Source: Macrothele yani (Eukaryota > Arthropoda > Arachnida > Araneae > Macrothelidae). From it: 64,000 nucleotides of DNA. Position 1 is the first letter of the stretch. Every line of letters begins with the position of its first letter. The stretch covers positions 15,067,001-15,131,000 of the forward strand of contig CM077011.1 in the NCBI GenBank assembly GCA_039090855.1, written 5' to 3'. The translations under genes and the position numbers were made by a program. This document shows, one piece after another, positions 23,017 through 34,682 of the stretch. The notes beneath the pieces were generated by a model that ran no database searches, was not told the origin of the DNA, and saw nothing but the letters and a program-made list of their open reading frames with translations.

Positions 23017-24424
23017 TACACTGACGGAAAAAAATCCCAACACCACGAAAAGATAGTTGTAGAGGAATGAAATGGCGGCAATACATTTGTATAGGTAACA
23101 TATTTAATTGATTAAGGTTTCAAGATCACAGCTTATTGTAAGCGCGAGAAGAGCCATTTTAAATGTAAAATGCTGGTACATTAATAACCGGTGTAACAGC
23201 CAGAATGTTGAATGCAAGCACGCAAACGTTCATGCATTGTGTCGTACAGGTGCTGGATGTCAGTTTGTGGGATGGAGTTCCATGCCTGTTGCACTTGGTC
23301 GCTCAATACAGGGACGGTTAATGCTGGTTGGGGGTGACGCTGGAGTTGTCGTCCAATGATGTCCGATATGTGCTCGATTGGTGACAGATCTGGTAATCTA
23401 GCAGGCCACGGCAACATGTCGACACTCTGTAGAGCATGTTGGGTTACAACAGCGGTATGCGGGCTAGCGTTATCCTTTTGGAAAACACCCCCTGGAATGC
23501 TGATCATGAATGGCAGCACAACAGGTTGAATCACCAGACCGACGTACAACTGTGCCTTCAGTGCTCCTGCTGTCATAGGAAATTGCTCCCCAGACCATAA
23601 CTGCAGGTGTAGGTCCAGTGTGTCTCGGCCGCAGAGAGGTTGGTTGCAGGCGCTCACCTGGCCTCCTTCTAACCAACACACGGCCATCACTGGCACCCAG
23701 GCAGAACCGGCTTTCATCAGAAAACACAACAGATCTCCAATCCGTCCTGCAATGAGCTCTAGCTTGACACCACTGACGTCGCAAACGGCGGTGGTTTGGA
23801 GTAAGTGGAATGCACGCGCTACAGGGCGTCTGGCTCGGAGCTGTCCTTCAAGTAACCGTTTTGTAACAGTTCGTTGTGTCACTGCGGTGGCAAATGCAGC
23901 TTGAATTGTTGCCGCAGACGCGGTACGATGCGCCACGGCCATACGCCGTACACGGCGGTCTTCCCTCTCAGTAGTGCCACGTGGCCGGCCGGAACCCGGT
24001 CTTCTTGGGGCAGTACCTTCCCTTGACCACCGCTGCCAACAATCGTGCACAGTGGCTACATTCCTGCCAAGTCGTTCTGCAATATTGCAGAACGAAATTC
24101 CACCTTTTCGTAGCCGTATTACACGACCTCGTTCAAACTCCGTGAGCTGTTGATAATGGCTTCTTCATCTTCTTAAAGGCATTCTTGACTAACATCAACA
24201 CACTACGTCGAATCTCAACGATAACTAACGCTCACGAACGTTACAGCGCGTATTTACAGCAAACCTGCTTTGCATGTTCCGATGGGTGCTAATAGCGTCA
24301 CACGTATGCGCCGAGCGCGAAATTTGCATAGACGTCATCTTACAGATGTACTCTCACCGCCTACCAACTGTCGTTTATCTAACACAACCCTTTCTTGGTG
24401 TTGGGATTTTTTTCCGTCAGTGTA
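23017..24424 (-). mobile_element. Tc1-like transposon copy D, complete with TIRs
   Basis: CACTGACGGAAAAAAATCCC at 23019 and its exact complement ending at 24422, flanked by TA at 23017 and 24423. The 1,408-bp length is typical. Inverted termini of this style are familiar from many arthropod Tc1 elements. Confidence 0.94.
23181..24130 (-). pseudogene. Tc1-like transposase (DD34E), nearly complete but frameshifted
   Basis: One frame carries the DNA-binding half (CWQRWSREGTAPRRPGSGRP) and, after an out-of-frame middle, the end. That end has FQKDNASPHTA with the second Asp and LPDLSPIEHISDIIG with the Glu. The missing middle is open in another frame at 23470-23784, with the first Asp in RSVVFSDESRFCLGASDGR and the VMVWGAISY motif. 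Two compensating frame changes (near 23770 and 23540) account for this, so all three catalytic residues are retained. It would insert at TA sites if repaired by nature; as read it is inactive. Confidence 0.9.
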
Positions 24425-24514
24425 TTTTGTATCCTTTTTTCAAATCCTTACATTTTGCATGATATGTGCACATTTGTTTTAAGTATCACTACCAACTGTT
24501 TTTTTTTTCATTAG

Positions 24515-24565
24515 AGGCTGCTCATAGACGAAATAATTCAACGGGAAGTACAGCATCACCAGGAT
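24515..24565 (+). CDS. host gene exon 6
   Basis: A 51-nt exon after the T-rich acceptor TTTTTTTCATTAG, with a strong donor GGAT|GTAAGT. Phase 1 at both ends, reading AAHRRNNSTGSTASPG. It joins exon 7 by completing a Tyr codon. A second frame is open too, but it would not continue into exon 7. The composition matches the rest of the protein. Confidence 0.62.
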
Positions 24566-25975
24566 GTAAGTATAAACTGCAAACTCTAGTATCTTAATGG
24601 GAAATGAATTTTACTTACAAGTTAGTCAGAAGGATGTAGAAGTTTTTACTTGTTCATGTAAAAAATTCTTATAATCTGTATATCAACTGTTGAACGCTTA
24701 CACATGCGTATGTGCGGAGGGCTTCTCTTTTTCTCTTTTCTTTTCTTCCTCCAAGTTACATGTACATACCTACCAACTCTTTCGGATTTTGCAGAAGTTT
24801 TCCGATTTTTTATACAGTTTTCCGGTTTTCCGGTCGGAAAAACTTTTCTTCCGGATTTTAAAATGTTCTGCATATTTTGCTAAAAATATCCCTATAAATA
24901 AAATATATAACAGAGATGGAAATTCTGCGCCAATTGCGCCAAAACAGAAATAGTGCGCCGTCTTGCTACAAGAGGCAGATTGTGCGCCAGAACCCCCGTA
25001 CCACGTCGTCATCGTCGGGACTTCGTCACAGTAAATTCTCCGTCCATACCGTTCCACTTCACGGTGAATAAGATCATGCTGTGGGAAGAAAGATTCAGAG
25101 ATTCCAAGTACTGCGGATTTTACGTAGTTACTTGGAAATCGTCGGTCCTCTACGGACGACGGAAAGCATCGTGTATGCTATGGAAGTCGAAAATCTCGGT
25201 GAAACAACGTTATTAAACATCTGGGTAAAGTTTAGTTTCATGTTTTCAAGTTCCTGACACTTGTTAATGGGTTCTAAAGACCACCGTGAGCTACTCCCAG
25301 TCTGTGTAGGCACTTGTTACATTTCCTGCTGGATTCCTATTGGTGTTTCAGGAAAACCGGAAAAAAATGTTAGCTCCACTTAGTGTTTCTTATCTTCAGA
25401 AGCATGTCTGTGTCCCTGATAATGTTAAATAAAGCAGAAAGAAACAGTGTTGATTTGAAAAGAAAAAAATGTGGACATTGAAATTGGCCAGGTACTTCTT
25501 AAGGAATCAAAAACAAAAATTGTCCGATATCCTGGCACGTATTGGGGGGGGGGGGATGCAACGAGCAGCAAGAAAAAAAGTGAAATTCTGCGCAGGTGTC
25601 CAAAAGGATAGAATTTTCTTGCTGACTCGTATGTATGGAGTGTTTCAAAATCTAGTAAATTATATGCGTGTAATGAACTTCTTTATTAATCTTTCCCTTG
25701 TTTTGTTGAAGTGCATAGAAAAATTCGTGTGTAACTATTGCAAAACAAAATATATAGCTTTAGCTCTGTGTAGACATTTTATATTGTATAACAAACTAAA
25801 GTCAGAAAAAATCTTCCTGATTATTATGCAATCTTCTGGATTTTGTTTGGCAATCTGGTTTTTCATTAAATTTAGTTGGCAGCTATATGCATGTAGGTTG
25901 TATACCTTCGCATACGAGTGATGGCTACTTCTTCTTTGGGAGAACGATGCATATTGAAGGAAGGTGACGTTACTA
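24566..25975. other. intronic DNA with a SINE 3'-end scrap
   Basis: No gene is seen. At about 25265-25290, GTTCTAAAGACCACCGTGAG matches the 3' part of the tRNA-SINE family (minus orientation). A run of nine G occurs near 25545. Confidence 0.45.
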
Positions 25976-26237
25976 CATTGTTAAAAATTTTGTGGTAGGT
26001 TGCACCAAAAAGTGGTGCTACACCAGCTGCACCACTTTCCAAGAAAAAGACACACCATTGTGTGGTGCAAACAAAACCTAACAACATGGTGCAACCTTGT
26101 ACTATAACATGATGAAAAGTTGAACCATGTTGTTTTGTTTTGTTTGCACCACACAATGCTGTGTCTTTTCTTGGAAAGTAGTGCAGCTGGGGTAGCACCA
26201 CTTTTTGGTGCAACCTACCACAAAAGTTTTAACAGTG
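25976..26237. repeat. foldback MITE with arms of about 115 bp
   Basis: Left-arm GTGGTAGGTTGCACCAAAAA and following is matched in reverse on the right (CACTTTTTGGTGCAACCTAC). The arms pair almost end to end through the AAGAAAAGACACA region around a central loop near 26095-26125. It begins CATTGTTAAAA and ends TTTTAACAGTG. It is non-coding. Confidence 0.85.
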
Positions 26238-26760
26238 CAGCTTTTGTTAAAAGCAGATGGACTTGCTTGCTGTGTCGGAGCAGGAATATGAAACACCGCA
26301 TTCACGAACTGAAGAAACTTTATATTTTCCTAAGCATCTATGACAGACACCACTTAACATTTCATCAAATACACTGGTGCTCCAAATTAAAGGATAATCC
26401 ACAAAAACGTACATAGATGCCGATGTTTGCAAACTAATACACTTAAAATCAGTGAACGTGCAGATTTTGTTATGGGGAAGACTATCCCGCATTTATGTTT
26501 GTCGCAGGTAAGCCGTAACATGAAAATTAGGATTTCTTTAAAAAAAACGTACTAGTCTTCTTGCATCTTGGTGCTGCTCTAGGCAAATCTTGCTTTCACT
26601 TCAGCGGCGCGTCGAGCTCATTATGTCACGAAGACATCGTATGAATGATTTTCAACAACGGAGAGCGGTTGATAGATAGAAGCAGCTCAGTCCCAGACGA
26701 AAGTTTGTAGATCATTAAATGTTCCACCAAGTGTCCTGTCAAGACTCACTTCAGCGGCAC

Positions 26761-28440
26761 GTCGAGCTCATTGTGTCACGAAGACATCGTTCGGATGATT
26801 TTCAACAATGGAGAACGGTTGGTAGGATAAAAGCAGTTCAGTCCCAAATGAAAGTTTGCAGATCATTGAATGTTCCACAAAATGCTCTGTCAAAACTCTG
26901 GAGACAGTTTCAACAAACAGGAGATTTTCGTCTTCGACCAGGACAAGGCCATCTCAGAGCAACAGCTGCTACAGGTGATCACTATATGAGTCTGACTGCC
27001 AGACGATACAGAGAGATGTTTTCTGGGGAATTCTCTTTGGAGCTTGGAGCAGCTACAGAAAGGAGCGTTTCAAGGCATACTTCTTGTATAAGACTTCGCG
27101 AGCAAGACCTTTATACAAGAAGACCAGTGATTTGTGTCCCTCTAACTTCTGCTCAAGGCGACTCGTTTAGCGTGGAGTCGCCAACTTCACCCTTGGAATC
27201 CAGACAAGTCAGCAAATATTCTTTTCACAGGCACGTCTCAATTCAGCTTAAGTACTGATTCGGGACCTAGTAATGACCAGATGAGAATACGTCCTTCTAA
27301 CAACAAAGAAAGGCACTACTCTTATGGCGTGATAGTCTAAACAGTCCTCTAACATCACAGAAAGGTACTACTCTGATAGCGATGGCGTGCCCTCAAACAT
27401 CAGAGAAAGGGACTTCTCTGATAGCGATGGCGTGATTGTCTAAATAATTCTTTCTAACGTCAGAGAAACGGACTACTCTGACGGTGGTGGCGTTATAGAC
27501 TAAACAGTCGCCCCAACATGAGAGAAAGGGACTACTCTGACGGCGGTGGCGTGATAGTCTAAACAGCCCCTGCTACATCAGAGAAAATGACTACTGTAAA
27601 GGTGGTGATGTGTTAGTCTAAACAGCCCCTGCTACATCAGAGAAAATGACTACTGTAAAGGTGGTGGTGTGGTAGTCTAAGCATTCCATGTTACATCAGA
27701 GAAAAGGACTACTGTAAAGGCGGTGGCGTGATAGTCTAAACAGTCCCTGTTACATTAGAAAAAGGGACTACTGTAAAGGCGGTGGCGTGATAGTCTAAAT
27801 AGTCCCTGTTACATCAGAAAAAGGGACTACTGTAAAGGCGGTGGCGTGATAGTCTAAATAGTCCCTGTTATATCAGAGAAAGGGACTACTGTAAAGGCGG
27901 TGGCGTGATGGTCTAAACAGTCCCTGTTATATCAGAGAAAGGGACTGCTGTAAAGGCGATGGCGTGATAGTCAAAACACTCCCTGTTACATCAGAGAAAG
28001 GGACTACTGTAAAGGCAGTGGCGTGATAGTCTAAACAGTCCCTGTTACATCAATAAAAGGGTCTACTGTAAAGGCGGTGGCGTAATAGTCTAAACGGTCC
28101 CTGTTACATCAGAGGAAGGGACTACTGTAAAGGCGATGGCGTCATAGTCTGGATATTAATTATTACGAACGGGCGCACAGGCTTGCACATCTTTCAGACT
28201 CGCTCTGTTACTGCCCTAAGGTACAGAGGCAAAATCCTAAACACATATGTGAGGTGGTTCAGGGGAGCCATCGGTCCAGATTTTATTCTTATAGACGATG
28301 GTGTAAATCTCATCGAGCTCATTTGGTAGACACTTTTCTCGAAGAGGAAGATATTCCCAGAATAGAGTGGCCACCCAGATCCCCTGACCTCCTTTCCATT
28401 GAGCATGTACGGGATGTTCTATAGGGAGACGTATTGGAAC
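26761..28440 (+). pseudogene. Tc1-like transposase, split
   Basis: The N-terminal part reads SDDFQQWRTVGRIKAVQSQM, then LWRQFQQTGDFRLRPGQGH and TRRPVICVPLTSAQ. The SDESRF region is decayed near 27230. After the minisatellite, the frame VIVW...NGRTGLHIF resumes near 28145. It is followed by FILIDDGVNLI at the second catalytic site and IEWPPRSPDLLSIEHVRDVL at the third. Several stops are present, so this copy is inactive. The two halves share the order and spacing expected of one gene. Confidence 0.82.
27290..28150. repeat. 59-bp minisatellite derived from transposase codons
   Basis: About 14 copies of a unit of 59 bp (GTCT at 27557, again at 27616). The consensus contains AACATCAGAGAAAGGGACTA followed by a GGTGGCGTGATAGTCTAAAC segment. 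The first and last units merge into the flanking transposase frame: the segment corresponds to the conserved stretch SNI-ERDYYS-GGVIVW between the first and second catalytic residues. The period is not a multiple of three. Confidence 0.92.
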
Positions 28441-28827
28441 TAGCCAGCAGCCGGCCAAAACACTTCGAAAACTCAGAACAACTCTTGTTGAGTGGTGATC
28501 ATTAATCCTTCAAGACTTAACCATTACCCTTAAAACAATATGAAGATTCGTTGCTTGAGCTGCATGGTTGTCAGGGTGATGTCACTTTATATTAAAATAC
28601 CACGTGGCTTAAGAAAAAGACTATTGTTCCATCGACTGCTCCTTCATGTAAATTACACTATTATGATATTCACACAGGCAAATTGTAAGATCATTATTTT
28701 CTTCTGCTTGAGTTACATAAGTAATGTAATAAACTCTTTACCAAATTTCATTGCATTTTCTCAAAAATACTTCGAGTTATGTACGAATTTATAAATTATC
28801 CTTTAATTTTGAGCACCAATGTATATA

Positions 28828-30050
28828 TACACCGATGAACCATTATATTATGACCACCTACCTAATAAGCTGTAGTACCCTCTTCAGCCCGCAAAACAAC
28901 GGCCACTCGGCGATGCATCTACTCGATGAGGTGGCGATAGGTATCCTGGGATATCTGGTACCATAATATCAACAGCAGGTCCTCCAGTTCCCGTACATTT
29001 TGGGGAATTGGTGATTTAGCGCGAACCCGCTTTTCCAAGTCGAACCACAAATGCTCGATTGGGTCCATATTAGGTGAGTTTGGAGTCCAGGGTATTAACA
29101 AAAAGTCAGGAGTATGTTCCTCGAACCACTCCTTGACGATTCTGCCAGTGTGACATTGCGCATTATCCTGTTGGTAATGGCCAGCACCAGCAGGGAACAC
29201 AGTTGCCATGAGTGGATGAACTTGGTCCACAACGATGTTCAGATACCTGACAGCTGTCATTGATTGTGCTATTGGGATAATGGGGCCTAAAGTGCCCCAA
29301 GAAAACACCGTCCACATCATAACACCGCCGCCGCCGGCCTGCTTCTGCTCAATGGTGCATCCAGAAGCCATAGCCTCCGTTGGCAATCGGCATATCCGCA
29401 CTGGGCCATCTACGTGATGCACCAGGAATCTTGATTCTTCAAACCTGGCCACTTCCTTCCAATCATCCACTGTCCAATCTCGATGTTCAGCCCATTCATG
29501 CTTTGTTGGCGATGACGTGCAATGAGCCTGGGGACACGGCTTGGTCTTCGGCTACGCAGGTTCATGCGCAGAAGGCTGCGATGAACTGTGTGCTGTGACA
29601 CATTGCCCTGAACACCACTGTTGTAGCTGCGGGTGATTTGCCGCATTGTGAAACTGCGGGCGCTGTGAACAATGCGCGACAGACTCCGCTCCTTTCAGGC
29701 ATCCGTGAGCTGCGGACGACACACGGCTGGACGATGGTTCGCCGTTTGGCCATCTGTACACCACTTTTGATACGTACTCACTACAGCGGCTCGTGAACAA
29801 CCTACAAGCCGCCCCGTTTCCGAGACCGTAGTTCCGAGGCGCCATGCCATCACAATTTGTCTTTTATCAAACTCATATAAATCGGCAGCTTTTCTCATTC
29901 TGATTCCGAATGCTCTACTAACCGAATGCCGGTCCTCGGGTTGTATATATACTGCTCTGTGAACTTCACCTGCTCCACTGTTCGGTCTCCAGGAGCCCTC
30001 ATTTCTCTAGGGTGGTCACAATGTAATGGCTCCTCATCGGTGTGTGTGTA
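28828..30050 (-). mobile_element. Tc1-like transposon copy F, complete with TIRs
   Basis: The left terminus ACACCGATGAACCATTATAT and the right terminus (complement of CACCGATGAGGAGCCATTAC) are inverted, with CATTATGACCACC-type inner parts. The length of about 1.22 kb is full. The right end runs into a TATATA/GTGTGT stretch, so that boundary is approximate. It is the same family as the element at 33.4 kb. Confidence 0.87.
28919..29898 (-). pseudogene. Tc1-like transposase, three frames
   Basis: The N-terminus is at 29695-29898 (KAADLYEFDKRQIVMAWRLG, helix-turn-helix). The middle, at 29410-29646, reads NVSQHTVHRSLLRMNLRSRR. The catalytic part, 28919-29470, has DDWKEVARFEESRFLVHHVD, then GHYQQDNAQCHTG and NSPNMDPIEHLWFDLEKR. 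The usual first catalytic Asp (SDESRF) reads Glu here, while the second Asp and the Glu are kept. At least two frame changes are present. Confidence 0.88.
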
Positions 30051-30184
30051 TATATATATATAAGATTTTTGTTTGGCTCAGAATCACCAGGGTCACTTTA
30101 TTTGGATTGAAAGCGTTAAGAACCTAGGAAACATATCTCAGTTAACGAGTATTCAGAGGCCCGGGCTTCTCGCAAATCGTCTGA

Positions 30185-30297
30185 CTCGGGTGTCTCGGGT
30201 GAAAGAACAGTAACACCCAGGTGTGCTTGCCTGAGTGTGCTGCTCTTTCCTCTCCCTGGAGCCAGGGTTTCTAAATCAATGACGGGCGAATGGAATA
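30185..30297 (+). repeat. diverged tRNA-SINE fragment
   Basis: From the region after the B box (TGTCTCGGGTGAAAG) to CCCTGGAGCCAGGGTTTCTAA and GACGGGCGAATGG, the order follows the SINE body. The head and tail are missing. Confidence 0.55.
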
Positions 30298-30356
30298 CGG
30301 TCTTAGGTGCCAACAGTGATTGCTAAGCCCCACGTCCTTGCAAAGAAGGAATTTCA

Positions 30357-30557
30357 TTTTTTTTGGGTTAACTACTACCATGATCCACTCTAACGGATAC
30401 AAACCGTCGGCCGTCCTTAAATTGGGTCCACTGGTTCCTGGGAGGATAAAGAGCCAGTACCGTGAGGCAATCGCACAACCATACCTCGCCGGGTGCTCGA
30501 TCCCGGGCTCACACAGACGAACGGTCAGGGGCCAGCGTGTGGACCACTTCGCCACCA
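30357..30557 (-). repeat. tRNA-derived SINE, copy 3
   Basis: A T8 run on the left is the A tail. The body has the complement of CCCAGGAACCAGTGG. The head lies at the right end, with the complement of GGTGGCGAAGTGGTCCACAC (A box) and a degraded B box, GGGATCGAGCACC. Confidence 0.82.
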
Positions 30558-31480
30558 ATTTTAATTTTAGAGTGGTGTTTATTCTGATTTTTCTGAACCG
30601 CGCTCTTTTATTATTTTGTTTGCCAAGATAAAATACCTATCTTCTTCCTTCCAGCTGCGGTGATATGAACTAGATGTGGTTGAACCAAAGCGCAGCGGAA
30701 GGAGGAAAAATCGTTGCTCTGGTACTGCCCAATTTCTGTATCATGGTTTCCATGGCAACCTGTAGCAATATGAGATTATCAGGAAAGTCAACTTACTCTA
30801 ATAATTCATTTCTTCAACGAGATAAAAATATATTTTCTACTCTGCGTTCATTAGCAGCTCCATGACAAAGGAATTAAGCTTATTATGTCGAGCGCACTCT
30901 ATTTAGCCGCATTGTTTAATGAATATATTATGTATCTCAAAAGCTTCAGAAACTGAGAGAAAAATGTCATGGCGGATGCCGTAACGGTTCAAAGGGACGA
31001 CTTCGACAAAGATAAACACTCTTCTTAAAAGAAAAAAATGAGACAAAATTACAAAATGCAAGACGAAAGAAAATAAACTTTGGAACAGTATTAGCTAAAT
31101 CTGTTGACACAGAGTTCAAAATAGAAATAAAGAATTGATCGTTAGCCCAACTTTAGTGCAACCATTAATACCGAAAAATGATAAGTGAAAAGGGGTAGCG
31201 GCATATTAGAACATAATGAACGTGTGTTCTGTTATAAAATATTAAAAATTAGAATGTTACATATCATTGTACACATATCGTGTTCACAAACAAATAATTT
31301 CATGTTACTTTTTCATCTATTCTATTTAATGGGGGAAGGGACAGTGCCTACCTTACTGGAAAACTGAAGTCCGTCTATTTAAAAAAAAAAAACAAGAAAG
31401 ATGACACCGAATTTTCGGGTGTAATAAGCACGTCATTTGAATCCGTTCTGACGCAAATTAAATTTATCAAAGCTATTCAA
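30558..31480. other. intronic DNA, nothing recognised
   Basis: AT-rich unique sequence with an A12 run near 31380. No gene or repeat is identified. Confidence 0.4.
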
Positions 31481-32770
31481 AGTCAATGAAACCGGTATGG
31501 AAAACAATAGTGTCTGACGGAAGAAAGAAGTTTTTCAGTCGGGTTTTTAATCCCTCAGATATTGCTGTAAACGGAATCGTGAGCTCACGCCCTTTGGTTG
31601 CAGACTTGTACGTTAAAAAAAACATGAATTTATATGAGAAACATTTCGCACCGGAAACGCTCTCCAACATAGAAAGAATTTTTCAAATCGGACTCTCAGA
31701 ACAGAGATATCGACAAAAATAAGATGTGACTTTACGTCCCCTGGTGGGACGTAAAGTCACATCTAATGCGATACAGGAAGAATTTTTCAAATCGGAGTTT
31801 TAGAAGCAGAAAAAACGCAGAAAACGCAATTTACCTTTGTGCCCCCTAGCGGAAAGTCTATGAATTACTTGAAATTTTTGAATTTATAGTAAAAACATCT
31901 CGCATTGGAAACACTATCCAACAAAGAAGGAATTTTTCAAATCGGACTCCTAGAAGTAGAGATATTGACAAAAATAAGATATACATCTACGCCCCCTGGC
32001 GTAGAAACCATGCATTATTTCAAGAAGAAAATGTCCCTAAAAGGTTTGTCGGCATGAGTAGTATCGGTCAACAAACCACTTTTTTTTCAATTGAGATTTT
32101 AGAGCTCATATTTTGCTGCAAATACATCAGAAGCGGAAATTAAGACTTACGCCCCCTGGTGACCAAACCATTTTTTACAAAACTTACAAATTATGTGCAA
32201 AGGATTTTCCCATCAGGAACTGTATCTGGTGCAGAAACAAAAATTAACACCTACGCCCACTGGTGGCGAAAGTATTCTTTACCAAAAATTTGAAATTATA
32301 TACAAAAGATTTTCCATCAGAAGGTGTATCCGCTAAAGGAATTATTTTTTTTTTCAAATCGGAGTTTTAGAAGAAGAGTTATCGGGAAAAATTTATAATT
32401 TACTTTTACGCCCCCTAGCGGAAAATCTATGCGTAATTTGAAAAAGTAACTATATTTAAAATACTCTTCGACATAAAAGAAATCGAAAGATAAAATAATT
32501 TTTTCAATCGGATGTTTAGAAGCAAATATGTAGAATAAAACGTATTTTTGAATTCGACATCATCTGCATTTACGCCTCCTAGCGGCAAAATTGTACATCG
32601 TAAAAAAAACGAAATAAAGGATCGTCATTCGTATATTTCAAGCTTCCCAATGCAAAAAGAATTTTTCATATCGGACTAATAGTTGCAGAGATATCATGGG
32701 TACAGGCGGACGGACGGACGGACAAACCGGTAACATAAGCACGATCTTTTTTTACAAAAGACGTGCTAAA
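31480..32770. repeat. degenerate tandem repeat ending in (CGGA)n
   Basis: About eight irregular units share TTTACGCCCCCTGGTGGCGA-like cores and GAATTTTTCAAATCGGACTC plus TAGAAGCAGAGATAT blocks, spaced roughly 110-180 bp. A perfect hairpin lies at 31722-31764 (AGATGTGACTTTACGTCCC, 5-nt loop, complement). The array ends in GGACGGACGGACGGAC at about 32708-32722. It looks like the decayed body of an unidentified element. The 61.5-62.0 kb repeat ends in a similar (GACA)n. Confidence 0.7.
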
Positions 32771-34285
32771 AACTGAGAATCATCAACAAAGAACAGTGGC
32801 AAATGCATTGAAAATGTAGATTATATACTGTATAATCGTCACAAGACTGTAGTGTGATTTCAAGAATCAGCGCATATTAATTTTCCATTTAGTTCTCAAT
32901 TTTCTCGCTAGGAGGGTTTAAGTTATGCACATTTTCGCGTGCGTGTCTGTGCATAGTTTAACTGACAAGAAAACACTTCACCTAACGATGTTTATAAAAG
33001 CTGGACATTTTTTAAAACATTAAATTTTTATTTACGTTCTTGGCTTCCCGTTGAGAGAACTGCAGTGCACAGATTTTAATTCCTTGAAATAACCATTCAT
33101 ATCCATTTCAAAAACTTTCTAGCTACCTGATCGTGCATAAAATATTTTCTCAGCCTTGTATTACTTGTTCGTAAATTATCTTGTCACGATTGTAAAATTT
33201 TGATGACAGGGCAATTTTCTGAAACAGTTGTCAGGTTTCACAGCCGTTGACGAAAGGAGATAAACGGCTGACATGTCGAAGTGTTCCTGTTGAAATTTCA
33301 ACACAGGTAAACACATCAGTTCCTTTTGGTAACATCTGTGGCGCATATCTCTAGATTAGCGTTCCGTTTTGAGCTTCTTTTCTTATAAAAATTATGTTAC
33401 TTCTCCGGTATACATCGATGACCATTCCATTATGACCACCCTCAACCTAGAGAAATGAGCGCGTCTGGAGACTGAACGTTAGCGCAGATGAAATTCACAG
33501 AGCAGAATATATACAACCCGAGGACCGGCTTTCGGTTAGTAGAGTGTTCGGAGTCAGAATGGGAAAAGCTACCGATTTATCGGAGTTTGATAAAGGACAA
33601 ACTGTGATGGCACGACGCCTCGGAACTACGATTTCAGAAACGGCGTGACTTGTTCGCGTTGTAGTGAGTACGTATCAAAAGTGGTGCACAGATGGCCAAA
33701 CGTAGAACCGTCGTCCACTTCTCACTGATGCATGAGGGGAGCGGAGACTGTCGCGCGTTGTTCACAGCGACTGCAGGGCCACAGTACTACAAATCACCCG
33801 CAGCTACAACACTGGTGAACAGGGCAATGTGTCACAGCACACAGTCCATCGCAGCCTTCTGCGCATGGGCCTGCGTAGCCGAAGACTCAGCCGGGTCACC
33901 ATGCTCACTGCACGTCATCACCAACAACACATGAAATGGGCCCAAGATAATTGAAATTGGATCGTGGATGATTGGAAGAAAGTGGCTTGTTTTGATGATC
34001 AAGATTCCTGGTGCGTCATGTAGATGGCCGAAAGCAAATACGCTGGTTACCAACGGAGGCTATGACACCTAGATGCACTGTTGGGTGGAAACAAGCCGGT
34101 AGCGGAGGTGTTACGCTGTGGGCGATGTTTTCTTGGGATACTTTAGGCCCTATAATCCCAATAGCACAATTCCTGACAGCTGTCAGGTATCTGAACATCG
34201 TTGTGGACCAAGTTCACCCATTCATAGAGACTGTTCCGCGCCCGGCTGGTGATGGTATAACGAAGTAAATTTCTCCGTCATTTCT

Positions 34286-34357
34286 GTCCACGCCAGGATT
34301 CGAACCCGGATCCCCTCATTCCGGAACAAGTCACTCTACCAATTGAGCTACGCGGAC
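34286..34357 (-). tRNA. tRNA-like sequence in LTR 1 (anticodon loop position reads CCG)
   Basis: 72 nt on the minus strand with a 7-bp acceptor stem (GTCCGCG / CGTGGAC, one G-T pair). It has TA at 8-9, D stem GCTC/GAGT with an AATTGGTA loop, and T arm CCGGG-TTCGAAT-CCTGG. Both pol III boxes (TAGCTCAATTGG and GGTTCGAATCC) are intact. The anticodon stem (ACTTG / ATGAG) does not pair, so a working tRNA is unlikely. By position the anticodon would be CCG (Arg). It is probably kept as an internal promoter. Confidence 0.65.
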
Positions 34358-34567
34358 GTTTTGTTCTGATTCCTATCTGCCTCTATGTCGTGTGCGTCCT
34401 TCTGGCAGGTACGTCACATCTCCTGGTACGTTACATCATCTCCCCCTTATTTTATTTTTTTTTTTTTTCGAAGTGCTGGAGAAGGGATTCTCTTATTTTT
34501 CCTATCTCGCGGTGTGGAAACAACATTACACCATTGCGAGATTTTGAACGGTCGGGACATCCGGATA

Positions 34568-34579
34568 GTTCGGGCGCCA
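34568..34579 (-). other. primer-binding site of the TRIM-like element
   Basis: TGGCGCCCGAAC on the minus strand, one base after the 5' LTR, is a 12-nt complement of the tRNA-Lys 3' end including CCA. It is repeated at 34893-34904 in the second internal segment. The next bases (complement of CCGGATAG) resemble the 5' end of the same tRNA. Confidence 0.75.
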
Positions 34580-34610
34580 TTATAACGAAGTAAATTTCTC
34601 CGTCATTTCT

Positions 34611-34682
34611 GTCCACGCCAGGATTCGAACCCGGATCCCCTCATTCCGGAACAAGTCACTCTACCAACTGAGCTACGCGGAC
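34611..34682 (-). tRNA. tRNA-like sequence in LTR 2
   Basis: The same 72-nt cloverleaf as in LTR 1, with one base different in the D loop (AACTGGTA on the RNA-like strand is read as CAGTTGGTAG). It lies exactly 325 bp from the first copy. The same unpaired anticodon stem is present. Confidence 0.62.

Larger units (their letters stand above)
26596..28520 (+). mobile_element. Tc1-like transposon copy E, interrupted by a minisatellite
   Basis: The N-terminal half (26761-27290) and C-terminal half (28155-28500) of one Tc1-like transposase flank an 860-bp minisatellite. The N-terminal coding start is itself duplicated: 26600-26749 and 26750-26899 are tandem copies offset by exactly 150 bp. I could not find the terminal inverted repeats. 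Confidence 0.82.

Noticed and set aside
22648..23046. A 132-codon minus-strand frame and overlapping + frames
   Set aside because: Overlapping frames on both strands with no motif or splice support. Probably chance.
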